From Thomasclavelia sp. (GTDB lineage Bacteria; Bacillota_I; Bacilli_A; Erysipelotrichales; Coprobacillaceae), in NCBI GenBank assembly GCA_020025035.1, contig JAHHSU010000032.1:1-14378 (forward strand): a stretch of 14,378 bases of DNA. The letters are read 5' to 3'. A program made the position numbers and the translations under genes. The notes under the pieces are model-generated. The model was not told the origin of the DNA. It made no database searches and saw only the letters and a list, made by a program, of their open reading frames with translations. Of this stretch, positions 6,888-14,351 are shown piece after piece; the stretch's first letter is position 1; each line of letters starts with the position of its first letter.

Positions 6888-9080
6888 CTATTTTTCGACT
6901 TTTAAAATTAGTAATGTAACATCATCAATAGCAGATGAAAGTTTCAACATATCATTAAATGAAGAAGCAATCATTTGTGGAGTAAGATGTTGATGTTCTA
7001 AAATATAGTGAATAATTTTTTCTTCTTCTATTTCCCCTACACCATCACTTAACATCACTACAAAATCTCCATATACTAATTCAATCTTTTCATATTTTGC
7101 TTCTACATCATTCATAATTCCAATAGGTAAAGACCTACCTTCTATTTCAATAATCGCCTTATCACGTATTACAAACGAGTGCATACTGCCATTTTTATAA
7201 AATTCCATTTCCATAGTATGTGAATTAAACACTCCTAAATCTAATGTTGTAAACATATCTGCTTTATTTTTAATTCGAAGTAATGCATTTGTTGTCTTAA
7301 TACTACTTTCGACTGTCGTACCTGTTTTTAAAAGTTTTTGAAATATATCTAATAAAAATGAACTTTCCTGATAAGCTAGTAAACCATGTCCCATTCCATC
7401 ACTAATTGCAAAGATATTTTTGTCTCCTTGTTCAAAAATTGCATATTGATCTCCACAATATTTTTCATCTTTACCAATTTGGACTATACCATAACTCATA
7501 TAAGAAACTGGTTTATTTTCTAGTAATAAATGGATATATCCTCTTTGTTTAGGAATTTTTTGTTTTGCCAATCTAAAAGTTGTTTGATATCCTTTATTTA
7601 GTAAAGGTAACAATTCTTCATATATTTCTTTGGCTGTAATGTTTCTTATTGTAATATCTAACTCATCATGATGATTAGTAATTTTAACTCTATTTAAATA
7701 TTGAATATCAAAATGATAGCCTCTTAACAACTCTAAAACATATTCGTCCTTGTCATTATATCCATTGCCAATATGCATACAAAAATGATTAAAAACATTT
7801 TCTATTAGATGTAATTGATGATATAAATTCTTTTTTAAAATATCATATTCACGATTCATTTTTTCTTGTTGTAAATATCTTTCTTTTTCTAATTTTAAAT
7901 GTTCCTTATACTCCTTTGATTTTAAACAATGACTTTGTACATATCTAATATCATTTAATGGTAGCTTCTCCTCTAATCCTTTCATAAATAACTTAATTAA
8001 TCGATGATTCCCGTTATATCGATCAAAACATTGATGACAACTTGTACAATCTTTACATACCTTATCATAGAAATGACCTACATATAATTTAGTATTTACA
8101 GGTGTTATAGTAGTTTCAAATGAATGTGTAATTTGGTAAAATAAGTCACTAAATTCTTCTAATTTTCTAGACATCTTTCTTCTTTCACTTTCTAAAATAG
8201 AAGAAGTAGACAATCTATTTTCAATATTATCTTGTTTAATTGTTGGAATAAGAAGGAATATAATTGCAATGAATCCTGTTCTTATGAGTAAAGTCTTGAT
8301 ATCTTCTATATCAAAAATTATAATCCAAATCTTAGATAAAATATAAAGTAGTATAAATGATAATTTATTTCTAGGCATATAAACATTGTATATTACAATA
8401 GGAATAAACAAAGCTAGTACATCATAAATTGTTAAAAAGTGACCTAACGATAATGTAATTAAAGAAAATACAGCTAAGTAGGAACTACTTTGTAATGAAA
8501 TTGTATATGTGGCATATAATATTATACAACTAACTCCAATGAATATCATATTATGATGCATATGCTTAAAATTTAAAAAGATAATAATCAAAAAAGAAAG
8601 CATTATACTTTGTTCTTTTTTACTCATTTTTTGAATATGTGAATGATAAAAAAAACTAACTAGTTCTATACTTTGAATTTGTAACATATACTCTAATAAA
8701 AAGATCATCAAACATTGGATTAATCCATGAATTGAAAAAGAAAAATAAAATAAATACATATAAATTGCAATGAAAAAAGAAACTAAAATAGGTATGTAGT
8801 GAGCTTTAATTAATTTAAATAAATTTAGACACTCCACAACTACATATATTCCTATCCCTACAATAATAATAGGTAGATTAAAAGTTGTTATTAACCCTAC
8901 AAAATATAAACCAACATACTCATATCCTAATAAATAAGATAATGATAAAAATGAAATTCCTATAATCCCTTTAATACCAAACAACTCTACTTGACTGATC
9001 AATAAAACAATCCCAAAATATAAACTTTTTCTAACAACATCCTTCATTTTATGTTGTGACAATGTCCTTGTTAATTGCAT
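6888..9080 (-). CDS. spoIIE: stage II sporulation protein E (PP2C-type phosphatase)
   Basis: SpoIIE dephosphorylates SpoIIAA to release sigma-F in the forespore and also interacts with FtsZ at the polar septum. The product is 730 aa from the preferred start, somewhat shorter than B. subtilis SpoIIE (827 aa). Residues about 15-285 are a run of hydrophobic segments (roughly eight to ten membrane helices). A cysteine cluster follows at 342, 345, 348 and 351, then a helical linker, then the phosphatase domain with CGDQY (D544), DGMGHG (561-566), SDG (D679) and a terminal DD (719-720). The ATG at 9078-9080 is chosen because GAGGTGAG lies at 9085-9092. A longer TTG-started frame to 9110 would run into the -10 element. 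It shows that the organism belongs to a sporulating lineage. Confidence 0.95.
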   Translation of the reverse strand: MQLTRTLSQHKMKDVVRKSLYFGIVLLISQVELFGIKGIIGISFLSLSYLLGYEYVGLYFVGLITTFNLPIIIVGIGIYVVVECLNLFKLIKAHYIPILVSFFIAIYMYLFYFSFSIHGLIQCLMIFLLEYMLQIQSIELVSFFYHSHIQKMSKKEQSIMLSFLIIIFLNFKHMHHNMIFIGVSCIILYATYTISLQSSSYLAVFSLITLSLGHFLTIYDVLALFIPIVIYNVYMPRNKLSFILLYILSKIWIIIFDIEDIKTLLIRTGFIAIIFLLIPTIKQDNIENRLSTSSILESERRKMSRKLEEFSDLFYQITHSFETTITPVNTKLYVGHFYDKVCKDCTSCHQCFDRYNGNHRLIKLFMKGLEEKLPLNDIRYVQSHCLKSKEYKEHLKLEKERYLQQEKMNREYDILKKNLYHQLHLIENVFNHFCMHIGNGYNDKDEYVLELLRGYHFDIQYLNRVKITNHHDELDITIRNITAKEIYEELLPLLNKGYQTTFRLAKQKIPKQRGYIHLLLENKPVSYMSYGIVQIGKDEKYCGDQYAIFEQGDKNIFAISDGMGHGLLAYQESSFLLDIFQKLLKTGTTVESSIKTTNALLRIKNKADMFTTLDLGVFNSHTMEMEFYKNGSMHSFVIRDKAIIEIEGRSLPIGIMNDVEAKYEKIELVYGDFVVMLSDGVGEIEEEKIIHYILEHQHLTPQMIASSFNDMLKLSSAIDDVTLLILKVEK

Positions 9081-9099
9081 ATTTCTCACCTCAGGTATG

Positions 9100-9132
9100 A
9101 TTATATACAAAGGACTAGTAATTATTTGTCAT
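9100..9132 (-). promoter_or_regulatory. spoIIE promoter with 21-bp spacer (Spo0A-type)
   Basis: On the minus strand ATGACA (plus 9127-9132; 5/6 to TTGACA) and a perfect TATAAT (plus 9100-9105) are separated by exactly 21 bp. This is too long for an ordinary sigma-A promoter but matches the unusual spacing known for B. subtilis spoIIE, which needs Spo0A~P. The -35 overlaps TTTGTCATAA on the plus strand (9125-9134), a partial match to the Spo0A box TTTGTCGAA. Function is inferred. Confidence 0.55.
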
Positions 9133-9196
9133 AATATGAATTGAATATAAAAAACCTTATTTAATAAATAAATCTATATCGTATTTTATGGAATGG

Positions 9197-9205
9197 TGTT
9201 ATAAT
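9197..9205 (+). promoter_or_regulatory. extended -10 promoter for exporter gene
   Basis: TGTTATAAT is a perfect TATAAT at 9200-9205 with a TG one base upstream. No convincing TTGACA lies 16-18 bp further upstream. It is followed by AAAGGAG at 9212-9218 and the ATG at 9227. The promoter lies inside the longer reading frame that opens at 9188, arguing against that upstream start. Confidence 0.55.
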
Positions 9206-9226
9206 TTTTTTAAAGGAGTTGTTTTT

Positions 9227-10303
9227 ATGCCAAAAATTGGATTTAGGATTATTAAAACTGCCATAGCAGTTTTAATATGTCTTATTATTTCATTATTTCG
9301 ACCACACAGCATTCCATTTTATGCTGTAATTGCATCTATTATCTGTTTACAATGTAATATGGATAATTCTATATTAACTGCAAAAAGTAGAGTAATTGCT
9401 ACTTTTATTGGTGGAATTTATGGAATAATATTTTTAGAAATAGAGCAGTTCATTCCTTTATATTCTCATACTATCATTCGTTCAATGTTGATTGCTTTTA
9501 CGATTGCAATCATTATTTATACTACTGTTTTAATGAAAAAAAATTCTAGTGCCTATATTAGCTGTGTTGTGTTTTGTAGTATTGTCATTACACACAAAGA
9601 AGATGCTTTTCCTATATTATTTGCAATCAATAGAATGGTAGATACCCTAGTTGGTGTAGCTGTTGCAATTATTGTGAATTCTATTCATCTACCTATCTCT
9701 TCGTGTAATAATGATACATTATATAGAATAGACATTAGTCACCTTAATTTAACTAAAGAAAATACATATCGTCTTTGTAATGCATTAAATCGGGGACTAC
9801 AACTCCAAATCAATTCTCATTTTATTCCATCTATTGCTTTACAATCACTTCCTTTAAAACATCCAGTATTGCTTTTTAATGAGTCTATTAGTTATCATCC
9901 TAAAGAAAAAAAAATGACACCAATATCACTAATTCCTACTACCATCTTAGACCAACTACTGCTAGATCTTCATCAGCATCTCGAAAACATTGTATTTATA
10001 GAAGTAAATCAAAACCATATTATACAACATTGTAAAAACAAGATATTACAAGAATATCCCCCATATAGCTATAATTATTGTCATGAATCGTTTCCCACTA
10101 GCAATATATCATGTGTTATAGTTCAAAATGTTTTAACAAAAGATATCCCAAAATATGACTTATTATCCTATCATACTAACAAAACATATACGATCATCAC
10201 ATCATTTAATAAACAAAATCATTTATCCAATGATTCTATGATACATGTAGAATCTATTTCAAAACTTCTACGTCATTACTATCATCAATCTTCAAAAAAA
10301 TAA
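9227..10303 (+). CDS. aromatic acid exporter (ArAE_1/DUF939)-like protein with HAD-like C-terminal half
   Basis: This is the only substantial plus-strand gene. The product is 358 aa from the ATG at 9227, chosen for AAAGGAG 8 nt upstream. Residues 1-155 hold about four to five membrane helices beginning KIGFRIIKTAIAVLICL, characteristic of the ArAE_1/DUF939 (FUSC-related) family of putative aromatic-acid exporters. Residues about 163-350 are soluble and do not look like the usual helical ArAE_1 C-domain. LYRIDISHLNLTKENTYRL (165-183), then LNRGLQLQINSH (187-198) and HPVLLFNESISYH (212-224), line up by eye with the start of Cof-type HAD phosphatases (DxDGT, GI.v.laTGR, p.I..NGa.iy). The nucleophile position (D169) remains, but the second Asp is Ser171, so catalysis is doubtful. 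Transported substrate unknown. Confidence 0.75.
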   Translation: MPKIGFRIIKTAIAVLICLIISLFRPHSIPFYAVIASIICLQCNMDNSILTAKSRVIATFIGGIYGIIFLEIEQFIPLYSHTIIRSMLIAFTIAIIIYTTVLMKKNSSAYISCVVFCSIVITHKEDAFPILFAINRMVDTLVGVAVAIIVNSIHLPISSCNNDTLYRIDISHLNLTKENTYRLCNALNRGLQLQINSHFIPSIALQSLPLKHPVLLFNESISYHPKEKKMTPISLIPTTILDQLLLDLHQHLENIVFIEVNQNHIIQHCKNKILQEYPPYSYNYCHESFPTSNISCVIVQNVLTKDIPKYDLLSYHTNKTYTIITSFNKQNHLSNDSMIHVESISKLLRHYYHQSSKK

Positions 10304-10329
10304 GCGTATATATCTATATACGCTTATTT
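10298..10329. terminator. shared bidirectional terminator between convergent genes
   Basis: A 14-bp perfect stem (10298-10311 against 10316-10329) closes on a 4-nt ATCT loop. The exporter stop codon (10301-10303) lies in the left arm and the ThrE small-subunit stop (10314-10316, minus strand) at the loop. U-rich stretches follow on both strands, best on the minus strand (seven U after the stem). It serves both converging transcripts. Confidence 0.88.
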
Positions 10330-10754
10330 GATTTAATCATTTTACATATTAACCTTATCATAGAAGAAACAATTAGTAATGCAAGTGCAATAGCTAAAGC
10401 ACACTTAAGTGTTTCGATTGCCTTTGCTTGTGCTAACATATTATTTCCTTGAATATAATAAGACATTGTATAATACAAACCAGCTCCTGGAACTAGTGGT
10501 AATATAGCAGGCAATACAAAAACAGTAACTGCGTTTTTATATACTCTAGCACATATTTCACATATAACACTTAATACTACTGCTGCTATAAAGGTAGATA
10601 TTACCACTCCAAAATGATATGCTATACAATATTTATAAATCATCCAACCAAAAGCACCTGCTATGCTTCCTTTAATAATTCCATCTTTAGGACAGTTAAA
10701 CATATAGCCAAATCCAATACATGAGATTAATCCTAACATTAAGTTTTCCATCAT
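10314..10754 (-). CDS. thrE: threonine/serine exporter, small (ThrE_2/DUF3815) subunit
   Basis: The 146-aa protein has about four to five membrane helices and the family signature VLPAILPLVPGAGLYYTM (80-97), typical of the ThrE_2/DUF3815 half of threonine/serine exporters. In Corynebacterium ThrE the two halves are one polypeptide; many Firmicutes encode them as adjacent genes, as here. The pair is expected to export threonine and serine with proton coupling, but the substrate is not proven for split systems. The ATG at 10752-10754 overlaps the TGA of the larger subunit by 4 nt (ATGA), with a GGAGG site at 10761-10765. The stop codon lies in the shared terminator. Confidence 0.9.
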   Translation of the reverse strand: MMENLMLGLISCIGFGYMFNCPKDGIIKGSIAGAFGWMIYKYCIAYHFGVVISTFIAAVVLSVICEICARVYKNAVTVFVLPAILPLVPGAGLYYTMSYYIQGNNMLAQAKAIETLKCALAIALALLIVSSMIRLICKMIKSNKRI

Positions 10755-11521
10755 ACTATTCCTCCACGTGTTAACAAATACAACACGCCTCCTACACCTA
10801 TAGCAATTCCTAAAGAAATAAATAACCCTTCTACTATTCTAATTGTCCCAGATAATATATCTCCATTCATTAAATCTCTAACAGCAGTGGTAAATAAAAC
10901 TCCTGGAACTAACATCATAATCGTTCCAATAATAATGGTATCAATATCTTTGATTACTCCTAATATCATCATCATACTAGCACATAAACACATAAACCCT
11001 GCTACAATTGCATTAGTAATTAATTCATTGACATCGTGTTGGTTAATCCAATTTAATAGGTACCAGCTTAAAAAAGTAATACAAAAAGTAATCACAAAAT
11101 CTATTCCACTAGCATGAGGAACAAACATTTTTCCAAATACAGCACAAGATAATGAGATAGTAACTGACTTAGTCAACATTGGGTATCCCTGATGGTTTTT
11201 AATCTCTTTTAAATACGATTCACTTTGATCAATAGACATTTGATGGTTTTTAATTTCTCTAGATAATTGATTAATAGATGCCATTTTTGCAACATTAGTT
11301 ACTCGCTTATGGATACGTCTAAGCTTGGTAATAGATTTGCCATCTACTTCAACGGTCACATAAATACATGTAGCAAGTATAAAAATATTTACATGATCAT
11401 AACCATATGCATTAAAAATAGAAAGCATCACATCCTCAGCTCTATATATCTCACAATTACTTTCTAACATAGATTGTCCAGCATCTAAACCTAAATTGAC
11501 AACTATATCTATATTATTCAT
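10751..11521 (-). CDS. thrE: threonine/serine exporter, large (ThrE_1/DUF1212) subunit
   Basis: This 256-aa protein has the ThrE_1/DUF1212 layout. A cytosolic N-terminus of about 115 residues contains LDAGQSMLESNCEIYRAED (12-30) and KLRRIHKRVTNVAKMASIN (66-84), both typical of the family. Five membrane helices follow from about 118 to 250, including MLVPGVLFTTAVRDLMNGD (203-221). Together with the downstream small subunit it should form the complete exporter. Its ATG (11519-11521) overlaps the end of the phosphoesterase gene by 8 nt and has only a weak GAG ribosome site, so translation is probably coupled to that gene. Strict pairing with the 146-aa gene makes the assignment firm at family level. 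Confidence 0.92.
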   Translation of the reverse strand: MNNIDIVVNLGLDAGQSMLESNCEIYRAEDVMLSIFNAYGYDHVNIFILATCIYVTVEVDGKSITKLRRIHKRVTNVAKMASINQLSREIKNHQMSIDQSESYLKEIKNHQGYPMLTKSVTISLSCAVFGKMFVPHASGIDFVITFCITFLSWYLLNWINQHDVNELITNAIVAGFMCLCASMMMILGVIKDIDTIIIGTIMMLVPGVLFTTAVRDLMNGDILSGTIRIVEGLFISLGIAIGVGGVLYLLTRGGIV

Positions 11522-12062
11522 GATTTAACTCAATTGAATCTACAATATGACCATCAAAATCTTTAATTGTAAATACATGATTTTCATAAATACCATAACT
11601 ATGATTTCCTTTTTTTGGCAATGAACAAGAGGAAGGATTAATTACATAAACATCCTCTTTTTTTAAAATCATTGGAACATGAAAATGTCCATGAACAAAT
11701 ACATCTCCTTTATTGAGTGGTGGAAGACAATCTTGATGATAAATATGACCATGAGTTAAAAAGAATCTATGTCCATCTAACATTAAATTTGAGTATTCTG
11801 ATAAAATTGGAAAATCTAAAATCATTTGGTCTACTTCACTATCACAATTCCCTTTAACACTGATTATTTTTTCTTGATACTCATTCAATAAATTTGCTAC
11901 AGCTTGTGGATTATAATCTTTAGGAAGTGGATTTCTTGGACCATGATATAATAAATCTCCTAACGATACAATATAATCACATGACTCTTTTTTAAAGACT
12001 TCAATTACTTGTTTTGCATAAAACAATGAACCATGAATATCTGATACAAATAATACTTTCAT
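11514..12062 (-). CDS. yfcE: YfcE-type metallophosphoesterase
   Basis: This small 182-aa calcineurin-like phosphoesterase of the YfcE/MJ0936 group hydrolyses phosphodiester bonds in vitro with divalent metals; the physiological substrate is unknown. Metal-site motifs are complete: SDIHG with D8 and H10, GDLLYHGPRNPLP starting at G35 (D36), GNCDSEVDQ starting at G71 (N72), THGH (103-106) and HGHFH (124-128). The GPRNPLPKDYNP segment is characteristic of YfcE proteins. The ATG at 12060-12062 has AAAGGAG at 12071-12077, directly abutting the APH stop codon (12078-12080). It overlaps the large ThrE subunit downstream. No functional link to its neighbours is evident. Confidence 0.93.
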   Translation of the reverse strand: MKVLFVSDIHGSLFYAKQVIEVFKKESCDYIVSLGDLLYHGPRNPLPKDYNPQAVANLLNEYQEKIISVKGNCDSEVDQMILDFPILSEYSNLMLDGHRFFLTHGHIYHQDCLPPLNKGDVFVHGHFHVPMILKKEDVYVINPSSCSLPKKGNHSYGIYENHVFTIKDFDGHIVDSIELNHE

Positions 12063-12077
12063 ATTTATCTCTCCTTT

Positions 12078-12875
12078 TTAATTATTTGTTAATTCATCTA
12101 AATAGATAAAAAACTTAACTTTTTGCTTATCTAAACTAGAAAGTCCATACGCTTTTAAAAAAATATCTTGATACTTACTAGTGTATTCGATATTGAGTAA
12201 TTTTAAATTATATCGAAGTGACCGAAGTGCAATAGAAAGATCTAAGTATCTATCATTAACCCCAGCCCCTATTACATCTATCCATCCAGTAAGATGTCCA
12301 TCTTTCATCATAAAATTTGGAAAACAAACATCACCATGACATAATACTAAGTCATTTGTATCTACCTTACACTTCATCATCATATCATATATTTGATTGG
12401 GCGTTTTATTTTTTAATTCTTCTTCAAAATATTCATACTTTACTTGATGGTTTTGTACATTCTTTCTTACTTGATTTATTTTTTCTTCTAATGAATTAAC
12501 ATTTGGAAAATCGGTATAATCTAACTCATGCCATTTTCTAATTTCTTTAGCGTAATACATAATCATTTTTTCAACACCAAGCTGATAAAAACCATCTTGT
12601 CCCATATTTCCTGGTAACATTTCCATTAACAAATAATGTATATGATTAATTTCTTTATAAAAATATACCTTTGGTACAGCAATTTTTCCTTGTAACCATT
12701 CATAAATCATTGCCTCTTTTTTTATTTCTTCTCTACTAGAATATTTTAATACAACATCTTTTTGCTTATATCCACGATATAAAAGTAAAACATGATCTTG
12801 TGAATAGCCCATTTTTGGTAGTTGCATATTACTAGTATCTAATATTTGTTGTAACTCTCTAGGCAATTGTATCAT
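12078..12875 (-). CDS. APH(3')-like aminoglycoside phosphotransferase
   Basis: From the ATG at 12873-12875 the product is 265 aa, almost the same as APH(3')-IIIa (264 aa). Aminoglycoside 3'-phosphotransferases inactivate kanamycin- and neomycin-type drugs with ATP or GTP. Key residues are in place: VVLK with K44; an acidic partner near E54; LQGKIAVPKV (61-70); the Brenner motif HGDVCFPN (180-187) with catalytic D182 and N187; WID with metal ligand D200; and VNDRYLDLSIALRSL (206-220). The C-terminus YLDEL (258-262) mirrors the LLDEL drug-contact tail of APH(3')-IIIa. The start is chosen because it overlaps the exoA stop as ATGA and has GAGGTAG (12880-12886) upstream; a longer frame begins at a TTG at 12902. 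Base composition matches its neighbours, with no adjacent mobile element. It could be a true resistance enzyme or a metabolic kinase of the same family. Confidence 0.85.
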   Translation of the reverse strand: MIQLPRELQQILDTSNMQLPKMGYSQDHVLLLYRGYKQKDVVLKYSSREEIKKEAMIYEWLQGKIAVPKVYFYKEINHIHYLLMEMLPGNMGQDGFYQLGVEKMIMYYAKEIRKWHELDYTDFPNVNSLEEKINQVRKNVQNHQVKYEYFEEELKNKTPNQIYDMMMKCKVDTNDLVLCHGDVCFPNFMMKDGHLTGWIDVIGAGVNDRYLDLSIALRSLRYNLKLLNIEYTSKYQDIFLKAYGLSSLDKQKVKFFIYLDELTNN

Positions 12876-13630
12876 AATTCTACCTCTAATCCAATTGGAC
12901 AATGATCTGATCCTTCTATTTCATGATAAATTAGTGAATCAATAATTTTATCTTTTAATCCATTAGAAACTAAAAAATAATCTATTCTCCAACCAACATT
13001 TCTTTTTCTTGATTGAAACATATATGACCACCATGTATATTTTTCAACTAAATCTGGATAAAAATATCGATAAGTATCTATAAATCCAGTATTTAATAAC
13101 TGATTTATTTTTTCTCTTTCTTGGTCTGTAAAGCCTGCATTATAGTGATTTGTTTTTGGATTTTTTAAATCTATTTCTAATCTTGCAACATTTAAATCAC
13201 CACAAATAATAACTTGTTTATGCTTTGAAAGTGATAAAAGGTAGTTTCTAAAGGCATCTTCCCATTCCATACGATAGTCTAATCTTAACAATTCTTTTTT
13301 CGAATTAGGCGTATACACATTAACAAAATAAAACTGTTCAAATTCTAACGTAATTATGCGTCCTTCATGGTCATCTAAAAAACCATCCATTCCATAAACA
13401 ATTTGTATTGGTTTTATCTTTGAATAGACAACTGTCCCTGAATATCCTTTTTTTTGTGCACTATTCCAATAGGAATAATAGCCATCAAATTCAAGATCGA
13501 TTTGTTCTGGTTGCAATTTTGATTCTTGTAGCGCAAAAATATCTGCATCTATTTGTTTAAAAAAATCAACAAACCCTTTTTGCACGCAACTTCTTAATCC
13601 ATTGACATTCCATGACACCATTTTTAGCAT
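12872..13630 (-). CDS. exoA: exodeoxyribonuclease III / AP endonuclease
   Basis: The Xth/ExoA family cleaves DNA at abasic sites and trims 3' ends in base-excision repair, using Mg2+. The 252-aa product has the expected length. The active-site series is complete: WNVNGLR (7-13, N8), LQESK (34-38, metal ligand E36), NVYTPNS (Y106), GDLNVAR (D145, N147), WRIDYFLVS (D217) and the terminal SDHCPIGLE (D242, H243). The ATG at 13628-13630 has AAAGGAG (13638-13644). The TGA stop overlaps the start of the aminoglycoside phosphotransferase gene by 4 nt, making this the probable first gene of a five-gene unit that runs through the ThrE pair. I see no strong promoter in the 58 nt upstream. Confidence 0.97.
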   Translation of the reverse strand: MLKMVSWNVNGLRSCVQKGFVDFFKQIDADIFALQESKLQPEQIDLEFDGYYSYWNSAQKKGYSGTVVYSKIKPIQIVYGMDGFLDDHEGRIITLEFEQFYFVNVYTPNSKKELLRLDYRMEWEDAFRNYLLSLSKHKQVIICGDLNVARLEIDLKNPKTNHYNAGFTDQEREKINQLLNTGFIDTYRYFYPDLVEKYTWWSYMFQSRKRNVGWRIDYFLVSNGLKDKIIDSLIYHEIEGSDHCPIGLEVEL

Positions 13631-13666
13631 ATTTGTTCTCCTTTACTTTTTATTACCCTATTTTAA

Positions 13667-13690
13667 AATAAAAAACTACAATGTAGTTTT
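13667..13690 (-). terminator. weak intrinsic terminator after GyrI-like gene
   Basis: Bases 13672-13679 pair with 13683-13690 (8 bp) around a 3-nt loop. On the minus strand the stem is followed by a run of T and A residues (TTTTTATTTT). The GyrI-like stop codon (13689-13691) overlaps the arm. With only two G-C pairs, partial read-through into exoA is plausible. Confidence 0.55.
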
Positions 13691-14351
13691 AAATAATTGA
13701 GTATCTTATGATAGTCTTGAGTTTATTTGGTTCAACTTTTTGAGGATCATTTAAATATATTTCATGATGCATTCCATTTAATTTATATCCTTGTACTGTA
13801 ATATATTCCATGATTTGTTTGGTAGATGTAATCTCAGTATCATATGCTCCAACATGTAATAATTGTACGCTTTTTCCTTCTTTAAACGTTTTTAAATAAA
13901 TATCATCAATATAGGCATGATTATGTTTATTAATTAATCTTTTTTTAATAAGTTCAAACAATTCATTATTCATCAATGGTGGCTGTACCATCATTAATGT
14001 ATACTTAATAAGTTCTTTACGATCTACATCAAACTTACTATTATCATATGTATCCCATAATGCTTCTAATGGAGAACTCATATAATCATCTCGTCCTAAT
14101 TCTTTATAATATTTTTTGACTTCCTTTGCAAATAAATGAAGTAGTTTTGATTTTTCATGAAATTCATTTACACGTGGATTTCCTACTCCATCTATCATTA
14201 CAAATTGAAATGCTGGAACTTCTACTATTGATATATTTTTTGTCGTTGTATCAAACAACTCCTTATATTCTTTTTTTATTTCTTCCTTCACTATCTTCAC
14301 CAAACCTTCTTCATCATTATAACTATTTTTTATAAATTTTTCTATATCCAT
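13689..14351 (-). CDS. GyrI-like small-molecule-binding domain protein
   Basis: From the ATG at 14349-14351 (GAGGAGGA at 14357-14364) the product is 220 aa. It matches the stand-alone GyrI-like (PF06445/Cass2-type) family of Firmicutes. An N-terminal KKEYKELFDTTTKNISIVEVP leads into FVMIDGVGNP (50-59), then PLEALW (94-99), QLLHVGAYDTE (163-173) and the closing HHEIYLNDP (195-203). Relatives bind hydrophobic or cationic small molecules, and some hydrolyse cyclopropanoid toxins. The DNA gyrase inhibitor role of E. coli GyrI should not be assumed. No DNA-binding domain is present, so it is not a full AraC/MerR-type regulator. The longest frame begins at a TTG (14366) that lies in the ribosome site and is rejected. 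The promoter would lie beyond the window edge. Confidence 0.87.
   Translation of the reverse strand: MDIEKFIKNSYNDEEGLVKIVKEEIKKEYKELFDTTTKNISIVEVPAFQFVMIDGVGNPRVNEFHEKSKLLHLFAKEVKKYYKELGRDDYMSSPLEALWDTYDNSKFDVDRKELIKYTLMMVQPPLMNNELFELIKKRLINKHNHAYIDDIYLKTFKEGKSVQLLHVGAYDTEITSTKQIMEYITVQGYKLNGMHHEIYLNDPQKVEPNKLKTIIRYSII

Noticed and set aside
9081..9110. N-terminal extension of SpoIIE from a TTG at 9110
   Set aside because: It has no ribosome site, it overlaps the predicted -10 element, and the ATG at 9080 has a strong GAGGTGAG upstream.
9188..9226. Upstream ATG at 9188 for the exporter gene
   Set aside because: It lies upstream of the TATAAT at 9200-9205 and lacks a ribosome site, while the ATG at 9227 has AAAGGAG at good spacing.
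12876..12902. TTG start at 12902 for the aminoglycoside phosphotransferase
   Set aside because: The ATG at 12875 gives the usual family length, an ATGA overlap with exoA and a GAGGTAG ribosome site.
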